A stretch of DNA of 64,000 nt from Dyadobacter luteus. GTDB taxonomy: Bacteria > Bacteroidota > Bacteroidia > Cytophagales > Spirosomataceae. Of this stretch, positions 18,061-27,225 are shown one piece after another; the stretch's first letter is position 1, and each line of letters starts with the position of its first letter. Under the pieces are notes generated by a model. The model saw only the letters and a program-made list of their open reading frames with translations, did not search any database and had not been told where the DNA came from. Made by a program: the position numbers and the translations under genes. The stretch lies in NCBI RefSeq assembly GCF_003383615.1, contig NZ_QNUL01000028.1:1-64000 (forward strand), written 5' to 3'.

Positions 18061-19326
18061 TTATTTTAAAGACGCTCCATGGTCATTGTGAAAATCTTCG
18101 CCGCTCCATATTTTTTGAGAGCTCCACTTTTCAGCAGCATCAGCCCAGAAAGGATCCGTTTTCGGCAGGCCTAAGGGGAGGAAAATACTGGTTGCCAGAT
18201 ACGGGCTTCCCTGATTGTTATATACATCAGCCAGATCGGGCTGCGAACCGTATAACCCTAACGTCAGCCAGCCATTGGCATAGGTTGTCGGGCTTTCAAG
18301 AGTCTTGCGAATAACCGCAGTAAGCGCCCCCCTCACCTGAGCAGGTTTGAGTTCCTGTGGCAACTTACCTGTTACTGCCATATTCGCTAAATGATGAAAT
18401 GCAGCACCACGATAAATAATAGAGCGACCAGTGGCGGGGAATGTTCCATCACCATTGATCAGACGCTCCTGAATAACCGCGTACCGTTCGTTCCGCTTTC
18501 TTATCTTACCAAACATGTTATTATACGCATTGGTTTTCTGACCGATAACATCTGCAATTGCTGTCAGATAGGGATGGATCACATAACTGTTATAATAGTC
18601 AAACGCATACGACGTCCCGTCCATGTACATCCCATCTCCTACATACCACTGTTCCAACTGCTGCAAGGCATAATCAACCCGCATCGGGTCCCACTCGTAT
18701 CCGTATTTGCTGAAAAAGGCTTCGGTCATTGCTGAAAAAAGCAGCCAGTTGGAAAACACCGGCTTGTAGCGGCGCGTACTTCTCAACGCAGTCACCATGC
18801 GTTGCTGATCCACAGCTCTGAGGTTTTCCCATAACCACGGAGCTCTCACAAATGCCGCGGCCAGGAAAGACGCATCTACCAACTGTTGCCCCCCCAGGTC
18901 AAACCGCATATAGTCTTTTTTCGTGGAGTCCAGAGCGTTGGCTATTCCTTCCAGAGCCCATCTTCTGTATTGATTTCTCAATGCCACCTCATCTGCCGCT
19001 CCGCCTTCCAATTGCAACCAAGGCGCTATTCCGCTTAAAACTCTGCCAAGAACCTCCAGGTATTGAACCTGTATCCGCTGCTCCTTATTATCTACTCTGA
19101 TTGAGGTAACCTGTGGCATAGCGATGCGAAGACTATCATGTGCCAGTGCAGAAAGTACCGGGCGGCACATTTTGTCCATCTCAGCCAGCCAAAAACTACG
19201 ATCCGAAAGCACCGTCACTGGCTTCTTCTGAATCTTTTTCTTCTGAGCACGGGTTTGCAGGTTCAGATTGAGAAGAAGGACAAAAATAAGGGTCAGACGT
19301 AAGAGGTTTGAATTCATGTATTTCAT
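18061..19326 (-). CDS. DUF2264 protein, secreted
   Basis: About 421 residues from ATG 19326, which opens a signal peptide (MKYMNSNLLRLTLIFVLL to QTRAQ). The body matches DUF2264 (PF10022) in its alpha/alpha-barrel-like composition and motifs: FWLAEMDKMCRPVLSALA near 45-62, WLQLEGG near 100, YVGDGMYMDGTSYAFDYYNSYV near 229-250 and GDGTFPATGRS near 289-299. The function is not established. Members often sit near glycan-degradation genes, and acidic and aromatic residues around the DG/DYYNSYV segment look like an active site (inference). Expected location is the periplasm. Confidence 0.8.
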   Translation of the reverse strand: MKYMNSNLLRLTLIFVLLLNLNLQTRAQKKKIQKKPVTVLSDRSFWLAEMDKMCRPVLSALAHDSLRIAMPQVTSIRVDNKEQRIQVQYLEVLGRVLSGIAPWLQLEGGAADEVALRNQYRRWALEGIANALDSTKKDYMRFDLGGQQLVDASFLAAAFVRAPWLWENLRAVDQQRMVTALRSTRRYKPVFSNWLLFSAMTEAFFSKYGYEWDPMRVDYALQQLEQWYVGDGMYMDGTSYAFDYYNSYVIHPYLTAIADVIGQKTNAYNNMFGKIRKRNERYAVIQERLINGDGTFPATGRSIIYRGAAFHHLANMAVTGKLPQELKPAQVRGALTAVIRKTLESPTTYANGWLTLGLYGSQPDLADVYNNQGSPYLATSIFLPLGLPKTDPFWADAAEKWSSQKIWSGEDFHNDHGASLK

Positions 19327-19408
19327 AAGAGAATATGGGATCCGGCACATCGGATTAACTACTGCCGGCGTGAATTGATGTTGCAGATAGGTACAGATGC
19401 GGTTACTA

Positions 19409-20275
19409 CTAACTCATATTAAGCGCTCTTTTCATAAATCCACCTAAAAAACTGGCAACGAAGGTGAGAATGAGTGAACCATACAGACTGAAGTTTTCTA
19501 TTTCGGTTTGCCCGGTTGTTTCTGGTTGGGTAGTAAAAAGGAAATAACCTGCAAGTACAAGTACAACCTGCAATGCTGCCAGAATCCAACCCTTTTGTGG
19601 TTCAGCGAAACCCAATGCTATAGCACAGATAACAGCTACAATATATGGTAAATGAACACTCTCCGCATTTTTAATCACCAAAATGACCAAGGCACTTGTA
19701 AACAGCACCAATACCATACTAACCAGTAGTTTTTTATCAACGAAGGGTTCAGCGCTTTTAACTATTCCACCTGTCCGCGACAATTGAAGAATCTGCTCTG
19801 CCTTATCTGTATCGTTCTTTGCAGCCTTATGATGACCCAACTTCTCATTAACCTGAGCACGAAAAAGATAGGGATCCGGACTTGTCTCTTCCGCCTTACT
19901 CACAGCTCTATTTGCAGCAGCCAGCGCATCTTCGTTCTGTCCGTTCTCAAATTGTAATTTACCCAGTTCGAGATGAGCCAGCCAAACATCTTCGTCTATA
20001 CTCAACGCTGATCTGATATCAGACTCCGCCTGAGCAAACCGGCCCTGGGATTTGTAGCAAAGTCCGCGATACAGGAGTGCGATACAGGAGTTGGGTCGAC
20101 GGGACAGAACGTCATTAAAATAGATAAAAGCCTGCTCATACTCTCCGTTACAATAATACGAGATTCCTGCAGAAAAATCTGCTTCTTCTTTTTCTGATTT
20201 AGTTCTCAGATCAGCGTAGTTGCGCAGATAATAAATATAACCGCAGAAAGTGAGGACAGCCAGTAATTCGAGCAT
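19409..20275 (-). CDS. TPR-repeat membrane protein
   Basis: 288 residues: a short N-terminal hydrophobic helix (1-18), then about three to four tetratricopeptide repeats between 29 and 160 (AGISYYCNGEYEQAFIYFND, YRGLCYKSQGRFAQAESDI, LELGKLQFENGQNEDAL, LFRAQVNEKLGHHKAAKND), then four hydrophobic helices from about 180 to the end. Likely a membrane-bound scaffold; partner unknown. It lies between the DUF2264 gene and the hybrid kinase on the same strand, with 82- and 109-base gaps. Confidence 0.7.
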   Translation of the reverse strand: MLELLAVLTFCGYIYYLRNYADLRTKSEKEEADFSAGISYYCNGEYEQAFIYFNDVLSRRPNSCIALLYRGLCYKSQGRFAQAESDIRSALSIDEDVWLAHLELGKLQFENGQNEDALAAANRAVSKAEETSPDPYLFRAQVNEKLGHHKAAKNDTDKAEQILQLSRTGGIVKSAEPFVDKKLLVSMVLVLFTSALVILVIKNAESVHLPYIVAVICAIALGFAEPQKGWILAALQVVLVLAGYFLFTTQPETTGQTEIENFSLYGSLILTFVASFLGGFMKRALNMS

Positions 20276-20384
20276 TTCCGGAAGACATTTTTAACAGATG
20301 TATTATGAGGCTAAGATAGTACAAAACGAATCTGCAAAAAAGTAAACTTCTGCCACACGGGCAACGAATCTACCATCATATCTA

Positions 20385-23300
20385 CTAATCTGCTGATTTA
20401 TGAGCAACCGGAAGATAGACTTCAAACGTCGCACCTTCTCCTTTTACTCCTTTCGCCACGATCACTCCAGCATGATTATCCACTATTCTCTTGCAAATCG
20501 AAAGACCTATTCCAGTACCTTCAAAATTCTGCACGGTATGCAGTCTTTGAAATATAGTAAATATCCTGTCTGCAAATTGCTGATCAAATCCGATTCCATA
20601 GTCCCTGAACACAAGACATACGTACTGCTCGTCCGGCTGTAGTTCAATTGGCAACGAAGACTCTACCTTATCGACATATCTTGCGCCGATCTCTACACGA
20701 GTATTGTCAGAAGAGAATTTGAGTGCATTACCCAGTAAATTATAAAATAACTGATTCATTTGTAAAGGAACTGCTTCAATCACAGGCAGCTCCCCCACCT
20801 CAATAACGGCGCCCTTTTGTTCAATCAAAAACTCAAAGTCTTCCAGTACTTGTTTTAATACAATGTTCAGATCGGTTGGCTCAAAATTACCATCAGAACT
20901 GGCTACCCTTGCAAAACTGAGTAAATCTCTGATCAAATGAGACATACGCTCCGACGAAGTTCCTATCCTTCTCAAATAATCGTGAGCGACTGTGTCTCCG
21001 CCTGGAATGTTCTGTTCCACAAGTTGAGAAAAAATCTGAATTTTCCGGAGAGGCTCCTGCAGATCATGACTGGTGACATGCGCAAACTGCTCCAGTTCCC
21101 TGTTGCTGTTCAGCAGTTGTTCATTTATTTTTTTCAACTCTGCAGTACGTTGGGAAACATGTTTTTCAAGAGTTTCTTCAAGCATTTTCTTGTCATGGAT
21201 ATCCGTACTAGCTCCAAGCCAGTTTTCAATTGTACCGGAAGGACCGCGTTGTGCCACACCCCGGCTCAGATGCCAGCGATATTCTCCGTCATACCTTCTG
21301 TATCGGTGTTCGTAAATAAAGTCCTCGCCCGTTGTCAGAGACTTTTGCCAGTGTACAAGATTGTCTTCGCGATCATCAGGATGCACCATGGCAATCATAC
21401 CATTCTGCTGCAACATTTCTTCACTAAGCCCCGAATACTTAAGTATGTAGTCGTTATAGAAATTTTTACCGCCCGTTTTATCAATCCTCCAAACAAGTTG
21501 AGGGGTACTATTGGCCAGAAGCTTAAAACGCTGCTCACTTTCACGTGCCAGTTCCAGAGCCGTAATCAGTTCAGTAACATCGTTGGCAACAACCATTACT
21601 CCGGTTGTAACACCTGTAATATCGTGCAACGGTTCAAAAACAAGGTTTACAAATAATGTTGCCGGCCTCCCGTGCCGCAGAATAGCAAGAGGCCATTCAT
21701 AAAGCACCTTTCGCTCACCGGAGTCAAATACTTCCTTGGCCAGTTTCTCGAACCCATCTGAAGGCGCCTCTTCGAATGCTCTTGCAAAAGTAGCTCCCAG
21801 CACCTGCTCACTTGTTTTTCCCCAATACCGTAACATCATGTTATTGGCAAGTTCAATGATTAGTCCGGGTCCCCGGAAAACACCAATTGCCACCGGTGCG
21901 CGCAGGAAAAAGTTTCTCAACTCGGCCTCAGTCTTCTGAGTTATGCTGTTAATCCGTACCACAGAACTTACCTTAGAGATCAGCTCTCGCGCCATAAATG
22001 GCTTCACCAGATAGTCGTCAGCTCCCCATCCAAGTCCTTCTACCCTGGCTTCCTCGCCTGCTCTGGCCGACAGCAAAATAACAGGAACCCTGATACCCGG
22101 CCTTTGACGTAATTCAATCAGCAGCTGCTTCCCATCCATAACGGGCATCATCACGTCACTGATAATAACATCCGGACGATCAAGTGCTATTTTATCCAGA
22201 GCATCCTGCCCGTTTACGGCAAAATCTATTGTAAAATAAGGAGATAACAGTCTTCCGATATACGCACGCATATCGGCATTGTCGTCAACAACCAACACCT
22301 TCACCTCTTTTTGAACAGAGAACTCCTGTTCGGAAATCTGTTGTTCGGAAGAGGACTTTTCTTCCATCTCTATATTCTCCGCATCGAGCAAACTCATCGC
22401 TTCACGGATGAAAGTCTGTCTTTCCAGAGAAACCTTTTTGTGCGCCTTGCCTTCAATAATCTGATCCTGAGAAAGGTGCTTACTGCCAGTGGGGATCTTT
22501 ACCGTGAAGGTGCTCCCTTCACCAAAAACACTATCCACACTAATCATTCCATGGTGCAGATTTACAAGTTCCGAAACGAGTGATAGTCCGATTCCTGTAC
22601 CTTCATGGGTTCTGCCCAACGCATTTTCAACTCTGTGGAAGCGTTCGAACATATGCGGAAGCTCATGCTCCGGAATGCCGACACCCGTATCACGTACGCT
22701 TAGAATCGCCTGATCGCCAGCTTCCATCACCTGCACAGTAATACTACCGGCCAATGTATATTTAAATGCATTGGAAATAAGGTTCAGTACGATCTTTTCC
22801 CACATATCCGTATCCACATACACCGGTGCTTCAATATGCTGAACCTCAATGATCAATTCCATCCCGGCACTTTCAACAACAGACCTGAAATTAGATGCGA
22901 GGTCTTCCGTAAGCTCTCCGAGACTTACCTGTTCAAAGGAAGCTTTTACTCTGCCTGCTTCCATCCTGCTAAAATCCAGCAGATTATTTACCAGCTTTAA
23001 AAGACGCTGTGCATTGCGGTATATGGGCTCATAATCTTTCCGGGCTAACCCGGTTTCGGGATGATCTATTGCCTGCTGCAAAGGTCCCAGAATCAACGTC
23101 AGCGGCGTACGAAACTCATGACTCACATTGCTGAAGAAGGCAGTTTTTGCACGGTCAATCTCTGCAAGTTGCTGAGCACGTTTTTGCTGTTGCTGGTAAG
23201 CATCTACATTAGAAAATGCGGTGGAAACGGTATTGGCAAACAGTGCAAAAAAGTTTTGATATTCCTGATCCAGAGAACGCCCCGAACTCACACCGGCGAC

Positions 23301-24149
23301 GACGTAACCGTACGGACTTTCCTGTCCGGCAATTGATATCGGGAAAACAAGCGCCGTTTGGGGAGAGAGTTCAAAAGGACCGCTCTTGGTTTCGGGAAAA
23401 AGTTCGGTAAGTTGGGTAAGCTGAGTCGGCCAGCTATTTGTTTGGGTAAGTTCCTGCACTGTAAATGAAACATCACTCCCCGACAGACCTGCAGACACCT
23501 GCAAATGGGTCTGACCGGAATAATGATCCAGCTCGTAAATTTGTAAAAACGGCACATCAAAAACAAAGTCTCCCTGAACCTGAGCAATAATATCGCAGAT
23601 TTCCTGATTTGATTTTGCATCAGCGGTACGAATAGCCAGATCCCGTAGTACTTGGGTTCTTCTGGCACTTAGAATCTGATCCGTAGTCTCGGTAATCGGG
23701 TGAAAAATACCTCCTACATTCCCTGATTCATCCCTGATCGGAGCAAATGAAAATGTCATAAAAGCTTCTTCTATATAGCCATATCTATCCAGCAGCATCT
23801 GCTGATCCTTGATATAGGTACCCTCACCTGCAAGGCCCCGGTCAAAAGCAGCACCTACAACCGGAAGAGCCGTTTCCCAACATATTTTGAAATTCTGACC
23901 CATTGACTCCGGATGTTTAGCTCCGCAGATAGGACGGTAGCTGTCATTATAAATCTGAATCAACTCCGGTCCCCAGGCGATCAGTATAGGGAAAGTAGAT
24001 GAGAGACAAAGACTGACACTGGTTCTTAAGCTCTGAGGCCATCCACTAACCGGCCCCAATGCAGTAGTTGACCAGTCCATTGAACGAATGAGCTCGCCCA
24101 TCTGGCCCCCACCAGATAAAAATTGTTCATCATTTTCAAAACGCTGCAT
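20385..24149 (-). CDS. hybrid sensor kinase with two histidine-kinase cores and an internal receiver
   Basis: 1254 residues without membrane helices, so cytoplasmic. Order: an N-terminal PAS-like sensor (about 20-165), a GAF-like region (about 170-315), a first HisKA with SHEFRTPLTL (His344) and ATPase domain (about 440-565, GTGIGLSLVSELV), a receiver with VDDNADMR and Asp665 in SDVMMP, two PAS domains (about 745-865 and 870-1000), and a second HisKA with TSHDLQEP (His1028) and ATPase domain ending GTGIGLSICKRIVDNHAG. Two complete kinases bracketing a receiver suggest an intramolecular relay; the SHDLQEP box is typical of phytochrome-type kinases. No response regulator gene is adjacent, so the output is unknown. 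The following 299 bp to the next gene are AT-rich with no gene seen. Confidence 0.88.
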   Translation of the reverse strand: MQRFENDEQFLSGGGQMGELIRSMDWSTTALGPVSGWPQSLRTSVSLCLSSTFPILIAWGPELIQIYNDSYRPICGAKHPESMGQNFKICWETALPVVGAAFDRGLAGEGTYIKDQQMLLDRYGYIEEAFMTFSFAPIRDESGNVGGIFHPITETTDQILSARRTQVLRDLAIRTADAKSNQEICDIIAQVQGDFVFDVPFLQIYELDHYSGQTHLQVSAGLSGSDVSFTVQELTQTNSWPTQLTQLTELFPETKSGPFELSPQTALVFPISIAGQESPYGYVVAGVSSGRSLDQEYQNFFALFANTVSTAFSNVDAYQQQQKRAQQLAEIDRAKTAFFSNVSHEFRTPLTLILGPLQQAIDHPETGLARKDYEPIYRNAQRLLKLVNNLLDFSRMEAGRVKASFEQVSLGELTEDLASNFRSVVESAGMELIIEVQHIEAPVYVDTDMWEKIVLNLISNAFKYTLAGSITVQVMEAGDQAILSVRDTGVGIPEHELPHMFERFHRVENALGRTHEGTGIGLSLVSELVNLHHGMISVDSVFGEGSTFTVKIPTGSKHLSQDQIIEGKAHKKVSLERQTFIREAMSLLDAENIEMEEKSSSEQQISEQEFSVQKEVKVLVVDDNADMRAYIGRLLSPYFTIDFAVNGQDALDKIALDRPDVIISDVMMPVMDGKQLLIELRQRPGIRVPVILLSARAGEEARVEGLGWGADDYLVKPFMARELISKVSSVVRINSITQKTEAELRNFFLRAPVAIGVFRGPGLIIELANNMMLRYWGKTSEQVLGATFARAFEEAPSDGFEKLAKEVFDSGERKVLYEWPLAILRHGRPATLFVNLVFEPLHDITGVTTGVMVVANDVTELITALELARESEQRFKLLANSTPQLVWRIDKTGGKNFYNDYILKYSGLSEEMLQQNGMIAMVHPDDREDNLVHWQKSLTTGEDFIYEHRYRRYDGEYRWHLSRGVAQRGPSGTIENWLGASTDIHDKKMLEETLEKHVSQRTAELKKINEQLLNSNRELEQFAHVTSHDLQEPLRKIQIFSQLVEQNIPGGDTVAHDYLRRIGTSSERMSHLIRDLLSFARVASSDGNFEPTDLNIVLKQVLEDFEFLIEQKGAVIEVGELPVIEAVPLQMNQLFYNLLGNALKFSSDNTRVEIGARYVDKVESSLPIELQPDEQYVCLVFRDYGIGFDQQFADRIFTIFQRLHTVQNFEGTGIGLSICKRIVDNHAGVIVAKGVKGEGATFEVYLPVAHKSAD

Positions 24150-24448
24150 TATGGCTTTCAGTGGTAATTTGAAGTTTTTGTATATCCTATAAAGATAAGA
24201 GGTTGTTTCTACTTAGCATCACTTCTGATTGGTTGTCAAAAAAGGATATTCTTCCATAAACCTTGCAAAAAGAATACCAATGGCACTAAAAAGATGATGC
24301 AACTGCAATTTGCGAAATCATTTATCAATTTTTAAAATCGAACATTAACTAGTTGTACGAAAAATAACCACCTTTGCAATCGAAGAAATTCTAAATTCTG
24401 CTCTCTCCGGAAAAATATTGGCTTATTTAACTATCAGTAAGATTGTTT

Positions 24449-25627
24449 ATGAACTTCCCATTTTCAACTAACTCTATGGTTAGTGCCAAAATTCAATCCC
24501 TTATCATTTCATTCCTCCTATTCTGTATCGTTCTATCCCTTACGTTCCCCAAATACCTGGAAATTTTAAAACATCCTTCACCGTCAGATGTTTACGGACA
24601 TTTCTTCTATAAAATACAGCATCCATTCACTCCAGGCACACAGGTATCCACTGCCAGCCATGAGTCCAAAATAGCATTCAGGCTCACAGCACCTTTAATC
24701 GCAAAACTTATCGGAGTTCAACCGGGAGCCTCCGGCAGAAGTGTCGTATGGCTATATGTACTGCAGTCAGTTTTATTGATTCCTTTTCTTTACATGCTGC
24801 AAAACCTTCTCAAAAGATATACCTCTCTTAATAATTCACTTCTTTTTGTGGTGGCCTGCTGTGCGACCTATCTGGCCAAATCATTTTTTTGGGACTACGA
24901 TTTCTGGTTCGATGGCTTCGCCTTTTTCTTTATTCTGGCGAGCATGTATTTCAGGCATATAATTCCCGTCGTTGTTTTTTCTCAGCTTGCCTGCTGGACC
25001 GACGAAAGAGCAGTAGCTGCAATGGCAGGTGTGTATCTTTTTCACCTGCTTCGTGAGGTAAATTTCGAAGCAGCCGTAAAACTGAATAAGCAACTGTTTA
25101 TCAATTCTTTTTACAAAGGACCAACCAGCTACATCTTTTTATCCTGCATGCTGTATGTAGGCCTGCGTTTAATGTTACTGCAAATTTTTGGCCTTTCTAC
25201 ACCAAGAGGGGAAGCTGCAGGCGTGAGTCTTTCACTGATTCCTTTTCAGTTCCAACACAGGCTTGTCGGTATATTCCTGACGTTTGAGGGACTTTGGATC
25301 ATTTTTACGCTGACTATGCTTCATATCTACAAAACAGGTGACAGGCTTTGGTTTTACCTGATCGGCCTGATCCTGCTCATGCAATTACTGATTGCCTACA
25401 GCGTTTTCGATATTACAAGAAGCATTACTTACGCGTTTCCCCTGTTCATTATCACGTTCATCATTTTTAGCAGGATTAAATCTGAAACGTCATTCAGCAC
25501 AATCGTCATCAGCACATTAATCTGCATTGCGATTCCAACACAGTTTCTGATTTTCTTTCCTCGTCAGATACCCTGGACTATATTGTCTATGCAGGAGCTG
25601 AAACCTATCATCAAAACGCTATTGTAA
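24449..25627 (+). CDS. polytopic membrane protein, function unknown
   Basis: 392 residues from ATG 24449 (the frame is open back to a TTG at 24443). About nine hydrophobic helices, starting at residues 14-35. The first loop is KHPSPSDVYGHFFYKIQHPF, followed by a long periplasmic-type segment. A WDYDFWFDGFAFF stretch near 149-161 and TDERAVAAM near 188 carry charged residues between helices, as seen in integral-membrane glycosyltransferase-like proteins. I cannot assign a family. It stands alone on the plus strand between the hybrid kinase and the HxlR gene; an AT-rich hairpin follows its stop. Confidence 0.6.
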   Translation: MNFPFSTNSMVSAKIQSLIISFLLFCIVLSLTFPKYLEILKHPSPSDVYGHFFYKIQHPFTPGTQVSTASHESKIAFRLTAPLIAKLIGVQPGASGRSVVWLYVLQSVLLIPFLYMLQNLLKRYTSLNNSLLFVVACCATYLAKSFFWDYDFWFDGFAFFFILASMYFRHIIPVVVFSQLACWTDERAVAAMAGVYLFHLLREVNFEAAVKLNKQLFINSFYKGPTSYIFLSCMLYVGLRLMLLQIFGLSTPRGEAAGVSLSLIPFQFQHRLVGIFLTFEGLWIIFTLTMLHIYKTGDRLWFYLIGLILLMQLLIAYSVFDITRSITYAFPLFIITFIIFSRIKSETSFSTIVISTLICIAIPTQFLIFFPRQIPWTILSMQELKPIIKTLL

Positions 25628-25637
25628 CAACCCGGGC

Positions 25638-25672
25638 ATTTTAGAAATCAGTACAGACTCGTTTTCTAAAAT
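25638..25672. terminator. AT-rich stem-loop between convergent genes
   Basis: A perfect 10-bp stem (25638-25647 with 25663-25672) and a 15-nt loop, between the membrane protein gene and the HxlR gene, which converge here. The stem is AT-rich and therefore weak. Confidence 0.45.
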
Positions 25673-25673
25673 A

Positions 25674-25973
25674 CTAAGAAGACAGGTTTTCCAATTGTAA
25701 AAATATCGGCACCATTGTTCTTCCTTTTTCGGACAAAATATATTCTATGTGAAGTGGTTTAAGTTTAATGACTGTTCTATCAAGCAGCCCCTGCTCCTCC
25801 AGCTCTTTCAAAGCTGTAGCTATGGACTGTTTGTTGGAACCTTCCAGTTGTCTGAGCAAAGTATTGAAACGAACTGGTTCTGACAGGGCTAGTCTGAAAA
25901 TTTGTGGTTTCCACTTACCAGAAAGCTGTTTCAGAAGCAACTCTGCCGGACATTTTAATTCACTGGACTCCAT
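25674..25973 (-). CDS. HxlR-family transcriptional regulator
   Basis: A winged-helix regulator of about 100 residues from ATG 25973, the usual HxlR length. It begins MESSELKCPAELLLKQLSGKWK, containing the family's N-terminal Cys (Cys8) and GKW motif. It continues with RFNTLLRQLEGSNKQSIATALKELEEQGLLDR (recognition helix and wing) and ends at LENLSS. The frame is open to 26033, but the extra 20 residues are not family-like. HxlR proteins commonly sense electrophiles or oxidants through the conserved Cys. It is divergent from a CSSC thioredoxin-fold protein, which I infer to be its target. Confidence 0.8.
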   Translation of the reverse strand: MESSELKCPAELLLKQLSGKWKPQIFRLALSEPVRFNTLLRQLEGSNKQSIATALKELEEQGLLDRTVIKLKPLHIEYILSEKGRTMVPIFLQLENLSS

Positions 25974-26205
25974 TCCGAATAATTTTAATAAAATTTCACT
26001 GTACTTTACCGCATACCTAACGGTCAACAACAAACTTAACAGCTAAGTTGCTGTTGGAAATGATATAGTCACAAAAATTTGACTAATTGACTCGCTTGAA
26101 ATTTAAAAAGAACTTTGTAGTGATAAATGAGCTGGTAAAACTTATTGAAATACCATCAGCAGTTAATCAGGGTATTCCTGACAAGTCACTTGATTTTATA
26201 AATGT

Positions 26206-27120
26206 ATGCAAACACAAGACATTAATCCACTTCTTTGCGATATTGAAACCGGTATGTGCGAAATGCCGGAAGTTAGTATTGAAAACCAAAATGATATCGT
26301 ATACTCTTCTGAGAAAACTGTTAAAATCATCTATTTTACAGACCCAATTTGCTCCTCCTGCTGGGGCATCGAACCGCAATTGCGTAAACTCAAACTGGAA
26401 TACGGTCAGAATTTTGAGATTGAATACCGTATGGGCGGTCTTCTTCCTGATTGGAGCTACAACAGCGGCGGCATCAGTAAACCTTCTGACGTGGCGCATC
26501 ACTGGGATGAAGTGAGTATTTACTATGACATGCCCATTGATGGCGATGTGTGGTTGGAAGACCCTCTGGATTCTTCCTATCCGCCTTCTATTGCATTTAA
26601 GGCAGCGCAATTACAGGATGAGCAAAAGGCTGTAGCGTTGCTGCGCGAACTTCGTCACATGGTCTTTTTGCAGAAGAATAATATTGCCAAATGGGAACAT
26701 TTACTGGAAGCAGCAAAAATCACCGGATTGAACACCGAACAATTTACTGCGGACTACAAAGGAAAGGCGAAGGATCTTTTTGAGCAGGATTTGCTATTGG
26801 CCAAACAATTGGGTGTGCGAGGTTTTCCAACCATGTTTTTTGTTGACCAGGACGGAAATCAGGAAAAAGTGTATGGTACGAAACCCTACGAGGTGTATGA
26901 AAATGCATTGCTGAAACAATTCCCGAATGCAGGTAAGAAACCTGTGGATACGAATTGGGAAAATCTGTTTTCAAAATTCAATACGTTAACATCAAAAGAA
27001 TTTTCTGAGTTAGCCAATTTTGACCGGCAAAAAACAGAGGTTTATCTTCAAAATCTGGCAGATTCAGGTTTAATAGACAAGTTGAACACTAAAAACGGGA
27101 ATCTCTGGATTAAAAAATAG
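26206..27120 (+). CDS. DsbA-family thioredoxin-fold protein with CSSC motif
   Basis: 304 residues, no signal peptide, so cytoplasmic. A CSSC active site lies at 49-52 after FTDPI, followed by WGIEPQLRKLKLEYG, and the cis-Pro loop GVRGFPTMFF is near 203-212. This resembles the FrnE/YjbH branch of DsbA-like proteins. An N-terminal LLCDIETGMCEMP segment adds a second Cys pair (Cys11, Cys18) that could be a redox or metal site. The last about 50 residues form a helical, winged-helix-like tail (TSKEFSELANFDRQKTEVYL). Divergent from the HxlR regulator, so probably part of a thiol-stress response (inference). A convergent terminator follows. Confidence 0.82.
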   Translation: MQTQDINPLLCDIETGMCEMPEVSIENQNDIVYSSEKTVKIIYFTDPICSSCWGIEPQLRKLKLEYGQNFEIEYRMGGLLPDWSYNSGGISKPSDVAHHWDEVSIYYDMPIDGDVWLEDPLDSSYPPSIAFKAAQLQDEQKAVALLRELRHMVFLQKNNIAKWEHLLEAAKITGLNTEQFTADYKGKAKDLFEQDLLLAKQLGVRGFPTMFFVDQDGNQEKVYGTKPYEVYENALLKQFPNAGKKPVDTNWENLFSKFNTLTSKEFSELANFDRQKTEVYLQNLADSGLIDKLNTKNGNLWIKK

Positions 27121-27168
27121 GTCGTCAGAAAACGCATCACCTCACACCTTACAGCTCCTAAAATAAAG

Positions 27169-27213
27169 AATGCTGGATTAACTTTCGAAGTAATCAGAAG
27201 TAAATCCAGCATT
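27169..27213. terminator. terminator between the DsbA-like gene and the GH32 gene
   Basis: A perfect 11-bp stem (27169-27179 with 27203-27213) and a 23-nt loop between the convergent DsbA-like and GH32 genes; it could serve both strands. Confidence 0.6.
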
Positions 27214-27225
27214 ACACTATCACCA

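Noticed and set aside
20937-21656. 239-residue plus-strand frame inside the hybrid kinase
   Set aside because: Wholly antisense to conserved PAS and HisKA sequence; composition (Cys/Phe/Ser-rich) is that of a shadow.
26087-26515. 142-residue plus-strand frame overlapping the DsbA-like gene
   Set aside because: Overlaps in another frame the CSSC thioredoxin-fold protein, which has clear family motifs.
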